Below, piece after piece: positions 1 through 7,404 of a stretch of 50,217 nucleotides of DNA (the stretch's first letter is position 1; each line of letters begins with the position of its first letter). The position numbers and the translations under genes were made by a program. This stretch comes from Clostridia bacterium. GTDB taxonomy: Bacteria > Bacillota > Clostridia > Oscillospirales > Acutalibacteraceae. Below the pieces are notes generated by a model that saw only the letters and a list, made by a program, of their open reading frames with translations, did not search any database and was not told the DNA's origin. The stretch spans positions 1 to 50,217 of the forward strand of contig JAGBAK010000096.1 of assembly GCA_017938985.1 (NCBI GenBank), read 5' to 3'.

Positions 1-124
1 GCTCTCTTGATACCGTACTGACACTTCTTCCTATTAACTTTGCTATTTTTCGATAACTGTATCCTTTTACGTAATATTCCCGTAGACAACAACGTTCTTC
101 TATGGTAAGATGGGTATAACTCAT
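1..124 (-). CDS. IS30-family transposase, N-terminal 41 residues (partial)
   Basis: Reading leftward from the ATG at 122-124, the frame stays open to the window edge. It encodes a protein starting MSYTHLTIEERCCL and ending at the edge in GRSVSTVSRE, the helix-turn-helix found at the N-terminus of IS30-family DDE transposases, which binds the terminal repeats. The Shine-Dalgarno AAGGAGG is at 131-137 on the minus strand with good spacing. The catalytic DDE part lies outside the window, so integrity of the gene cannot be judged. Confidence 0.85.
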   Translation of the reverse strand, partial: MSYTHLTIEERCCLREYYVKGYSYRKIAKLIGRSVSTVSRE

Positions 125-186
125 ATAAATCCTCCTTGGTTGTTGTTTTGTAGCAATCACATTATACCATGGATTTATATGAGTTA
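117..186 (-). promoter_or_regulatory. IS30 transposase promoter and start-codon hairpin
   Basis: The arms 117-132 and 171-186 are perfect 16-bp inverted repeats separated by 38 nt. The left arm contains the transposase ATG and touches the SD. On the minus strand a -10 box TATAAT (161-166) lies between the arms, with only a weak -35. A transcript started there lacks the 5' arm, whereas read-through RNA from outside would fold and bury the start codon. This is the layout known from other IS elements that block translation of read-through mRNA; function here is inferred. Confidence 0.6.
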
Positions 187-239
187 CTTTATTTTCTTAA
201 ACTGTTGCACTTGATAGTATAATTCACCTTATAAAAAAC

Positions 240-267
240 AAAACGGCTTGCAGATGCAAGCCGTTTT
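240..267 (-). terminator. Rho-independent terminator of the lipoprotein/nnr operon
   Basis: A perfect 12-bp stem (240-251 with 256-267, loop AGAT) directly follows the lipoprotein stop codon on the minus strand and is followed by a U-rich stretch. The GGCTTGCA core recurs in terminators at 18772 and 38731. Confidence 0.85.
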
Positions 268-270
268 TGC

Positions 271-789
271 TTATTCCGGTTTGAATTCTTTGAATACTAT
301 GTGAAGCTGTGCACCCTCAACGGAAAGGTCAAGCCAGTTGCCGCTTTGTGAGTCACGGTTAAGCGCAAAAACTCCGCTGTCCGTGCTGCCGTGATACGTT
401 GTTTTGCCGTCGCTGACGGTCTTTTTGAGGTCAATGCCAGCCTGTACGTAGTCAAACGCCTGTGCCGCAATTGCCGTGAATTCGGCTTGAGGAAATCGAC
501 CTGAATCCGTGCTGAATTCAATGCCGTCAAAGGACGCACTGCATTCACCGTCAATGCAGACCGTCTCAAGTGCGGAAAGGGATTCGGGCGTAATAAATTT
601 AACTTTCAGTTCGCCGTTTTTGCTTCTTGTAATTTGCGCTGTCATATACAGATCCCTGAACGTTATTTCTGCTTTTGCCGTAAAGCTGTTGCAGCTATCC
701 TCTGATGAAAAATCCGTTTTGTTTTGCTTTTCACATCCTGCAGTAATTATTGTGAGCATCACTGCGAAAAACAGCAAAACCTTTTTCAA
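271..789 (-). CDS. Small predicted lipoprotein of unknown function (172 aa)
   Basis: The protein begins with a lipoprotein signal peptide: basic MKK, a hydrophobic stretch and the lipobox ITAGC with Cys19, so it is expected to be lipid-anchored outside the membrane. The mature part (about 150 residues) has alternating beta-type sequence and no motif I recognise. Start is TTG at 787-789, supported by the SD AGGTGG six nt upstream. The SD abuts the stop codon of the upstream nnr gene (gap 11 nt), so the two are probably co-transcribed, ending at the terminator at 240-267. No function is claimed. Confidence 0.8.
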   Translation of the reverse strand: MKKVLLFFAVMLTIITAGCEKQNKTDFSSEDSCNSFTAKAEITFRDLYMTAQITRSKNGELKVKFITPESLSALETVCIDGECSASFDGIEFSTDSGRFPQAEFTAIAAQAFDYVQAGIDLKKTVSDGKTTYHGSTDSGVFALNRDSQSGNWLDLSVEGAQLHIVFKEFKPE

Positions 790-800
790 AAAACCACCTG

Positions 801-2345
801 CTATTCAAATTTTGAAAAAAGCACGGGCAAAACGTCAAGAACGTCGCTCGGGAGCATACCTCTCATTGACGTTTTTGCGGCAACCGCATCGGCGGCAAGA
901 CCGTGAAGATAAACTGCGCAAACTGAGGCATCAAACGGATCCATACCCTGCGCAACAAGCGAAACAACCATACCTGCAAGCAAATCTCCGCTGCCGCCCC
1001 GTGCGAGACCTGCATTGCCTGTTGTGTTAACGTAAACCGAATTTTCGCTGTTACAGATAACGGTATTTGCACCTTTGAGAACAACGGTAACACCGTATTT
1101 CTGCGCAAATTCACAGGCAACGGCAACGGGATTTGCAATAATCTCTGCAATGCTTCTGCCGCAGAGCCTGCTCATTTCGCCCGGATGAGGGGTCAGTATA
1201 ACGGGCGCCTGTGCTTCCTTCAGTATATCTATATTTGTGCTTACAGCATTTATGCCGTCTGCATCAATAATCATTGGCGATTTTATTTCTTTTATCGCAC
1301 TGTGGACGATTCTTGAGGTATCCTTGTTGAAGCCGAGACCGCAGCCGATCAGCACGGCGGTTGCATTTTTTGCGGCTTCTGTTATTCCGCCGAGTGCGGC
1401 GAAAGCAAACGTGCCCTCAAGATTTGATTCAAGCGGCAAAAGAAGAGATTCCGTCAGTTTCGGCGCAATTGCGGGATAAGCGCTTTGCGGAAACGCAAGC
1501 GTAACGAGACCTGCACCTGTTCTGAGAGCACCGCCCGTTGCAAGTGTTGCGGCACCCGTCATTTTCATGCTTCCGCAAACCAGCAAAGCTCTGCCGTACG
1601 TGCCTTTGTTTGAGACAGGCTTGCGCTTGGGGAGCATTTTTTTGATTTCCTTTGCGTCAAGCGTAAAACAGGTCACGCTTTCAAGCTTTTTGAAATCGCT
1701 TTCAGTCATTCCTATGTCGGCAACAACCGTTCTGCCGCAGAAAACATTATAAGGTTTAAGTATGTGGATGGGTTTATAGGCAGAGATTGCAATTGTCATA
1801 TCCGCTTTAAAAACAGCTCCGTCAACGGTTGCAGCGTCGCAGTCTGCGCCGCTCGGAACGTCAATAGCAACCGTTTTTGCATCAGCGGAATTTACTGCTT
1901 TTGCAAGGGCAGAGAGAGATTGATTGAGTGCGCCCGAAAAACCCGTGCCGAAAATCGCATCAACAATTATATCAGCTTCTTCAATGTACGTTTTAAGCAG
2001 GGTTAGGTTATTGTTATAAGTCAGAATATCAATACCCATCACTTCTGCGAGCGAAAACATATTTTTGGATATATCGTCCTTCGGCTCGCCGCAGGCAAGC
2101 ATAATCTTAACGTCACAGCCGTATTCACGCATCTTGCGGGCAATAACAAAGCCGTCGCCGCCGTTTTTGCCCTTGCCGCAGATAACAAGAATTTTCTGCG
2201 GTTTATCTTCGGTTATGCAAAAGTGCTTTTTTATCAGCTTTGCGCAGGCGGTACCTGCGTTTTCCATAAGCTGAGGGAAACCGATGCCTCTTTCAACGGC
2301 GTTGCACTCTGCCGCATACATCTGTTTGCTTGTTAATATATGCAT
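801..2345 (-). CDS. nnr: Bifunctional NAD(P)HX epimerase / ADP-dependent NAD(P)HX dehydratase
   Basis: This is a metabolite-repair enzyme that restores hydrated NADH/NADPH. The N-terminal ~220 residues are the YjeF_N epimerase domain, with the glycine-rich CGKGKNGGDGF segment and DAIFGTGFSG. The C-terminal ~270 residues are the ribokinase-like dehydratase domain, with GCGLGFNKDT, LTPHPGEM and the GGSGD motif that carries the catalytic Asp. The length of 514 residues is normal for the fused form. The start ATG is preceded by GGGGTGA. It is divergent from the nifU-like gene and followed by a small lipoprotein in the same transcription unit. No missing motif was seen. Confidence 0.95.
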   Translation of the reverse strand: MHILTSKQMYAAECNAVERGIGFPQLMENAGTACAKLIKKHFCITEDKPQKILVICGKGKNGGDGFVIARKMREYGCDVKIMLACGEPKDDISKNMFSLAEVMGIDILTYNNNLTLLKTYIEEADIIVDAIFGTGFSGALNQSLSALAKAVNSADAKTVAIDVPSGADCDAATVDGAVFKADMTIAISAYKPIHILKPYNVFCGRTVVADIGMTESDFKKLESVTCFTLDAKEIKKMLPKRKPVSNKGTYGRALLVCGSMKMTGAATLATGGALRTGAGLVTLAFPQSAYPAIAPKLTESLLLPLESNLEGTFAFAALGGITEAAKNATAVLIGCGLGFNKDTSRIVHSAIKEIKSPMIIDADGINAVSTNIDILKEAQAPVILTPHPGEMSRLCGRSIAEIIANPVAVACEFAQKYGVTVVLKGANTVICNSENSVYVNTTGNAGLARGGSGDLLAGMVVSLVAQGMDPFDASVCAVYLHGLAADAVAAKTSMRGMLPSDVLDVLPVLFSKFE

Positions 2346-2457
2346 ATATTCACCCCAAAACCGTATTATTTTACATTCATCACCATTATTTTAGCATAAG
2401 GATATGCGTAATTAAAGATAAAAATCAAATATTTGTGTATTTTTTTCCATTTTACAA

Positions 2458-2486
2458 TTGCGCTTGAAAAATTATGGTGTTATAAT
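2458..2486 (+). promoter_or_regulatory. Sigma-A promoter of the nifU-like/GH38/pgcA operon
   Basis: TTGCGC (2458-2463), 17-nt spacer, TATAAT (2481-2486), with an extended -10 TG at 2478-2479. It sits about 36 nt upstream of the first start codon. Confidence 0.75.
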
Positions 2487-2521
2487 CAAAATGGACAATT
2501 TCGGAAAGGGTGTCTGATGCT

Positions 2522-2755
2522 ATGGAAAAATATATCAACGAATATATCAGACCACGCTTACAGGGCGACGGCGGAGAAATAACCTTTGTTGCAGAAAACG
2601 GCAATGAGGTTACGGTGCTTTTGCAGGGCGAATGCTCCAAATGCCTTATTCTTGACCGCTGTCTGAAATGGATTGAAGAAAGAATCGAAGCCGACCTTGA
2701 CCGTAAAGTCAGGGTTATCGGCATACGCAAAAAGCCTTATTTTCAGGATACTTAA
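2522..2755 (+). CDS. NifU C-terminal-domain (Fe-S scaffold-like) protein, 77 aa
   Basis: The short protein matches the NifU C-terminal domain: a helix YINEYIRPRL, a GDGGEITF strand, then VTVLLQGECSKC with the conserved CxxC pair that holds an Fe-S cluster in this family, and a final helix WIEERIEADL. It stands alone, without the IscU-like N-terminal domain. I chose ATG 2522 because GAAAGG (2504-2509) is well spaced from it; a GTG at 2510 in the same frame would sit directly on the SD. It is first in an apparent operon with an alpha-mannosidase, an unexpected neighbour for an Fe-S protein. Its target is unknown. Confidence 0.8.
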   Translation: MEKYINEYIRPRLQGDGGEITFVAENGNEVTVLLQGECSKCLILDRCLKWIEERIEADLDRKVRVIGIRKKPYFQDT

Positions 2756-2767
2756 GGAGGTGGCGGA

Positions 2768-5704
2768 ATGGCTCATATCAAAGTTGAACGCCGAAGTATG
2801 CGTCCCGAAGAATGGATAAAGCTCCGTTTCGGCTGGCTCAAAAGAGAAATCTGTTCCGAAAAGCATGAGATTGAAACCTTTGTGATTCGTGAAGCACGCC
2901 AGACCTCCGAGATGAATTTTGAGTTTTACGATGAAGCTCCGAGACCTCTTAAAAAAGGAGATATGTATTTTACGCCCGACGGTACGGCATTTATTGAAGC
3001 GGATTATGAACTGCCTGCCCACCTTGAGGGCAAAAAATTCTGTTTTTCGCTCAAAACCGCCGCTGAAATGATAGTTAAGGTTAACGGCAGATACGTCGGC
3101 GGCATTGACCCCAACAGAGAAAGAATGAATCTTTCCGAATACGTTGACGGAAGAAAGCTGCATTTTGAAATTATGGGTTATAACCGCTCAAAACCCGATG
3201 ATGAGCGCAACCCCGAGAGCCTTTCGGTCAGAGGCTGCCGTCAGATTTTTGAGGGCGGATATATTGCGGTTGTAAACGAAGCGGTGCAGTCGCTTGTTTA
3301 TGATATTGAAATGCTTCTTGATGCTGCCTTAAGCGGAGCGTTTAACGAGGACTTTTCGGCTTTAATTATCGACGAGCTTGACAAAGCGCTCAACTGCATT
3401 GATTTTGACGATATAAAAACTCAGGACGTCAGAGCTGCATCGGCTTACATTGAAGAAAACATCTTTTCAAATGAAGATTATAAAGGCAGCGGTAACGTTG
3501 CACTTGTTGCACATTCGCACCTTGACATTGCTTATTATTGGCGCAGAATTCACGCCGTACAAAAGAATCTGCGCACCGTGCTCATTCAGCTTCGTCTGAT
3601 GGATAAATACCCCGATTTCAAATATGCCCACACACAGGCATATACTTACGAAACGGTTGAAAAATATTACCCCGAAATCTTTGAAGAGCTTAAACGGAGA
3701 ATTGCCGAGGGCAGGTTTGAACCCGTGGGCGCAATGTACGTTGAGCCCGACTGCAATGTGCCGTCGTGCGAAAGCTTAATCAGGCAGTGCCTTTACGGAC
3801 AAAGTTTTTTCAGAGAAAAATTCGGCATAACGGTTGATAACTGCTGGCTGCCCGACGTTTTCGGTAACAGCTGGATTCTGCCGCAGATATTGAAAAAAAG
3901 CGGTGTTGACTATTTTGTTTCAAATAAGATGTCAACCTGGAACGATACAAACAGATTCCCTCACAACAACTTTATCTGGCGAGGCATTGACGGCTCCGAG
4001 GTTTATGCCTGCGTGCCGCCGACCCACTTTATTTCGTGGAATATGCCGAGTCAGATTATGGATAACTGGGAGGCTTATCAGGATAAAAATACTGGCAGCG
4101 CAACCCTGCAGATGTTCGGCTACGGTGACGGCGGAAGCGGCGCAACCGAAGAAATGGTTGAGCTTATGCATCGCTTTGAAAAGCTTTCCGTCATGCCGCA
4201 GACAGAGCACACAACGGGCAAAGAATTCTTGCATAAAAACTTTGACGGCAATCAAAAACTTTCCGTCTGGGACGGCGAGCTTTATCTTGAGATGCACAGA
4301 GGAACTTTCACAACAAAGTCAAACCTCAAAGAGCTCAACCGCAAGCTTGAGTTTATGCTGCGTGAAGCAGAAATGCGTTGTGTTCTTCGTATGAAGCAGG
4401 GGATTGAGTATCCTGCCGAAAAGCTTCGTGAGATTTACAAAAAGCTGATGATAAATCAGTTTCACGATATTATTCCCGGCAGCCACATTACGCCCGTTTA
4501 CCGTGATGCCATGGCGGACTATGAGCAGATGGAGCGAGAGCTTAAAGAGATTATCGGCGGCGGAGAAAGATATTTCAATTCGCTCAATTTTGAAAGAAAC
4601 TCGCTTACTTTCATACCCGATGAAAACGGTAAAATTATAAGAAAAGGAATCTGCGGATATTATGCCGTGCCTGAAATTCCCGCTCTTTCGTGCGGCAAAA
4701 TCAAAACAGAAAAAGCCGACGGCTGGTTTGAGCGTGACGGACTTAAAATCAAAACTCCGTTTTATTCCGTTGAATTTGCTCCCGACGGCAGCATAATCTC
4801 GCTGCGTGATAACGAGCTGAGCCGTGAATGGGCAAAGGGCGATTTCAACAAGCTTAAGATTTATCACGACACTCCCGGTAACTATGATGCTTGGGATATT
4901 CTTCCGAATTATAAAGATAAGCAGGAAGAAATCAGAATCGAAAAACCGCTTGAATTTATTAAGAGCGATGACGAATGCGCCGAGTTTTCGGTTACTCTTG
5001 CAACGGCAAAAAGCACCTGGCAGAGGATAATCCGTCTTTTCCGCCGTTCAAGGGGAATTGAGGTTGAAAACGTTGTTGACTGGAACGAAAAGCACCGCCT
5101 TGCAAAGGTTGAGTTTGGTTGCAATGTACTTTCAAGAGAGCTTGTTTGCGACACTTCGGCAGGCTTTATACGCAGAGAAACTCACCGCAACACCTCGTGG
5201 CAGCAGGCTCGCTTTGAGGTTTGCCACCATAAATGGTGCGATATGAGCGAGCACGGCGGCGGCGTTGCACTCATCAATCAGGGTAAATACGGCGTTTCTG
5301 CAGAAAATAACGTTATGGCGCTTTCGCTTCTGCGTGCAACAATCCGCCCCGACCCGACGTCGGATATGGGCAAGCACGATTTCTGCTATATGATTTATCC
5401 CCACGCAGGCGATGCAATTGACGCAGGCATAAACAAAACCGCGTTTGAATATAATATTCCGCTTGAAAAGGCTGACGTTGACTGCGATTTTTCATTTAAC
5501 GATAAGCTTTGGCTGCAGGCGGTCAAGCTTTCCGAAAATGGCAAAATGATTGTTGTCAGGTTAAACGAACAAAACGGCGAAAGAGGTATTCTCAATTTGC
5601 CGAAGAAAGCAAAAATTCTCAATATGCTTGAGGATGAAACCGGTGCGGCAGAGAAGATTGAATATGCACCGTTTGAAATTATTACACTCGGATTTGAATT
5701 GTAA
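2768..5704 (+). CDS. Glycoside hydrolase family 38 alpha-mannosidase (978 aa)
   Basis: A GH38 retaining alpha-mannosidase that removes terminal alpha-mannose from glycans. The N-terminal ~230 residues form a beta-rich accessory domain. The catalytic domain starts near residue 247 with AHSHLDIAYYW, the family's zinc-binding HxxxD segment. WLPDVFGNSW near residue 360 contains the nucleophile Asp, and QFHDIIPGSH near 565 supplies another zinc His/Asp. The C-terminal ~350 residues are the beta-sandwich domains. There is no signal peptide, so it is probably cytoplasmic and acts on imported oligosaccharides. The start ATG follows AAGGAGGTGGCGG. It sits 12 nt after the NifU-like gene and 14 nt before the phosphohexomutase, which could process the phosphorylated product. 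Confidence 0.93.
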   Translation: MAHIKVERRSMRPEEWIKLRFGWLKREICSEKHEIETFVIREARQTSEMNFEFYDEAPRPLKKGDMYFTPDGTAFIEADYELPAHLEGKKFCFSLKTAAEMIVKVNGRYVGGIDPNRERMNLSEYVDGRKLHFEIMGYNRSKPDDERNPESLSVRGCRQIFEGGYIAVVNEAVQSLVYDIEMLLDAALSGAFNEDFSALIIDELDKALNCIDFDDIKTQDVRAASAYIEENIFSNEDYKGSGNVALVAHSHLDIAYYWRRIHAVQKNLRTVLIQLRLMDKYPDFKYAHTQAYTYETVEKYYPEIFEELKRRIAEGRFEPVGAMYVEPDCNVPSCESLIRQCLYGQSFFREKFGITVDNCWLPDVFGNSWILPQILKKSGVDYFVSNKMSTWNDTNRFPHNNFIWRGIDGSEVYACVPPTHFISWNMPSQIMDNWEAYQDKNTGSATLQMFGYGDGGSGATEEMVELMHRFEKLSVMPQTEHTTGKEFLHKNFDGNQKLSVWDGELYLEMHRGTFTTKSNLKELNRKLEFMLREAEMRCVLRMKQGIEYPAEKLREIYKKLMINQFHDIIPGSHITPVYRDAMADYEQMERELKEIIGGGERYFNSLNFERNSLTFIPDENGKIIRKGICGYYAVPEIPALSCGKIKTEKADGWFERDGLKIKTPFYSVEFAPDGSIISLRDNELSREWAKGDFNKLKIYHDTPGNYDAWDILPNYKDKQEEIRIEKPLEFIKSDDECAEFSVTLATAKSTWQRIIRLFRRSRGIEVENVVDWNEKHRLAKVEFGCNVLSRELVCDTSAGFIRRETHRNTSWQQARFEVCHHKWCDMSEHGGGVALINQGKYGVSAENNVMALSLLRATIRPDPTSDMGKHDFCYMIYPHAGDAIDAGINKTAFEYNIPLEKADVDCDFSFNDKLWLQAVKLSENGKMIVVRLNEQNGERGILNLPKKAKILNMLEDETGAAEKIEYAPFEIITLGFEL

Positions 5705-5718
5705 GGAGGAAATATATT

Positions 5719-7350
5719 ATGACAGGTTATGAATATTGGCTCACTTTTGATGAAGCAACAAAGGCGGAGCTCGAAGCTATCACAGACAAAAAGGAACTCG
5801 AAGACAGATTCTATAAGGAACTCGAATTCGGCACAGGCGGTCTGAGAGGCATTATGGGCGCAGGTCCCAATAGAATGAACAAATACACCGTTGCAAAGGC
5901 AACAAAGGGACTTGCAGATTATCTTAACGCTGAATTCAGCGGCGAAAAGTCTGTTGCAATTGCATATGATTCACGCAACAATTCCGCTGCTTTTGCGGCA
6001 GATGCAGCTTCTGTTCTCAACGCTGCAGGCATCAAGGCGTATCTTTTCAATACCCTTATGCCCACACCCGTTCTTTCATTTGCCGTCAGATACCATAACT
6101 GCACAGCAGGCATCGTTCTTACCGCAAGCCACAATCCCAAGGAATACAACGGCTACAAGGTTTATGATTCAAAGGGCTGCCAGCTTGTTCCCGAATATGC
6201 CGATAAGGTTATTGCATATGTCAACGCAGTTACAGACCTCAAGGCAATTCCTTTTATGAGTGCTGATGAAGCAAAGGCAAACGGACTTCTTGTTGATATC
6301 GGTGACGAGACTCTTGACGCTTTCCTTGCAGAGGTTAAAAAGCAGAGCGTTTATAACGAGGCAAGCGAGCTTAAAATTGTTTATACCGCTCTTCACGGCA
6401 CGGGCAATATTCCCGTAAGAAAGATTCTTGCAGGCAAGAACGTTTCAATCGTAAAAGAGCAGGAGCTTCCCGACGGCAATTTCTCAACCGTCCGCTCACC
6501 CAACCCCGAAGAAAAGGACGCTCTTAACTATGCTCTTAAGCAGGCAGAGGCAGAGGGTGCCGATATCGTTATCGGTACAGACCCCGACTGCGACAGAGTA
6601 GGCGTGGGCGTTTGCCACAACGGCGAATACGTTCTTCTCACGGGCAACCAGACCGGTGCACTGCTTGTTGACTTTGTTCTTAAATTCAGAAAGGATTCTA
6701 TGCCTGCCAATGCTGCGGTTGTCAAAACAATCGTAACCAGCGGTCTCGGCGCAGCTATTGCCGAAAGCCACGGTGCCAAAACGGTTCAGACTCTTACGGG
6801 CTTCAAATATATCGGCGAAAAAATCTGCAACTGGGAAGAAAACGGCGAAAACACCTTCCTTTTCGGCTACGAAGAGAGCTACGGTTACCTTGCAGGTACA
6901 CACGCAAGGGATAAGGACGCAGTTTCCGCCTCAATGCTTATTGCGGAAATGGCAGCTTACTACAAGAATCAGGGTAAAACACTTGTTGATGCCCTTAATG
7001 ATATTTATGCCGCATACGGTTATTATTTTGACTGCCTTGAGACAATCGTTCTCAAGGGCAAAGAAGGTGCAGAAAAGATTCAGGCTTCAATGCAGCTTCT
7101 CAGAGAAAACGGTACAAAGGCGTTCGATGACCTTGATGACCTTAAGGATTATTCAAAGGGTATCGACGGTCTGCCCAAAGAAAACGTTCTTCGCTTTGAC
7201 TTCAGCGACGGCTCGTGGGCAGCGGCAAGACCTTCTGGTACAGAACCCAAGCTCAAGCTTTATTTCTCTGTCAAGGGTGAAAACTCCGAAGTTGCTATGG
7301 CAAGACAAAAAGCAATTTCCGCAAAGCTTATGGAAACAATGGGACTTTAA
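5719..7350 (+). CDS. pgcA: Phosphoglucomutase/phosphomannomutase (alpha-D-phosphohexomutase, 543 aa)
   Basis: This enzyme interconverts hexose 1- and 6-phosphates. All four family signatures are visible: the phosphoserine loop TASHNPKEYNGYK (Ser near residue 136), the Mg-binding GTDPDCDRVG (near 288), the sugar-binding GYEESYGY, and the phosphate-binding RPSGTEPKLK (near 504). Its length fits the PgcA-type Firmicute enzymes rather than shorter GlmM. The SD AAGGAGG lies before the ATG. It closes the operon with the alpha-mannosidase and ends at a bidirectional terminator. Whether glucose-P or mannose-P is preferred cannot be read from sequence. Confidence 0.93.
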   Translation: MTGYEYWLTFDEATKAELEAITDKKELEDRFYKELEFGTGGLRGIMGAGPNRMNKYTVAKATKGLADYLNAEFSGEKSVAIAYDSRNNSAAFAADAASVLNAAGIKAYLFNTLMPTPVLSFAVRYHNCTAGIVLTASHNPKEYNGYKVYDSKGCQLVPEYADKVIAYVNAVTDLKAIPFMSADEAKANGLLVDIGDETLDAFLAEVKKQSVYNEASELKIVYTALHGTGNIPVRKILAGKNVSIVKEQELPDGNFSTVRSPNPEEKDALNYALKQAEAEGADIVIGTDPDCDRVGVGVCHNGEYVLLTGNQTGALLVDFVLKFRKDSMPANAAVVKTIVTSGLGAAIAESHGAKTVQTLTGFKYIGEKICNWEENGENTFLFGYEESYGYLAGTHARDKDAVSASMLIAEMAAYYKNQGKTLVDALNDIYAAYGYYFDCLETIVLKGKEGAEKIQASMQLLRENGTKAFDDLDDLKDYSKGIDGLPKENVLRFDFSDGSWAAARPSGTEPKLKLYFSVKGENSEVAMARQKAISAKLMETMGL

Positions 7351-7363
7351 TCTCAATATACAG

Positions 7364-7399
7364 AAAAAACTCTGCAGCCGTCAGGTTGCAGAGTTTTTT
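7364..7399. terminator. Bidirectional terminator between pgcA and the sigma-factor gene
   Basis: Stem AAAAAACTCTGCA (7364-7376) pairs with TGCAGAGTTTTTT (7387-7399). A/T runs on both sides make it usable by the convergent genes on either strand. Confidence 0.85.
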
Positions 7400-7404
7400 T
7401 ACTT

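Larger units (their letters stand above)
1..229 (-). mobile_element. IS30-family insertion sequence, 5' end only (element runs off the left edge)
   Basis: The first ~230 bases hold the start of an IS30-type transposase gene on the minus strand, its ribosome binding site, a likely promoter and the outer sequence. The outer boundary is approximate: I place it near 229, where the sequence GTTGCACTTGATAGTATAAT (198-217) is followed by host-like sequence and the terminator of the next gene. I could not compare the two terminal inverted repeats because the other end is outside the window. A perfect 16-bp inverted repeat (117-132 and 171-186) flanks the ribosome binding site and promoter. Confidence 0.75.

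Noticed and set aside
509-1030. Plus-strand open frame over the nnr and lipoprotein genes
   Set aside because: It is antisense to two well-supported genes, has no SD, and its protein has no recognisable motif.
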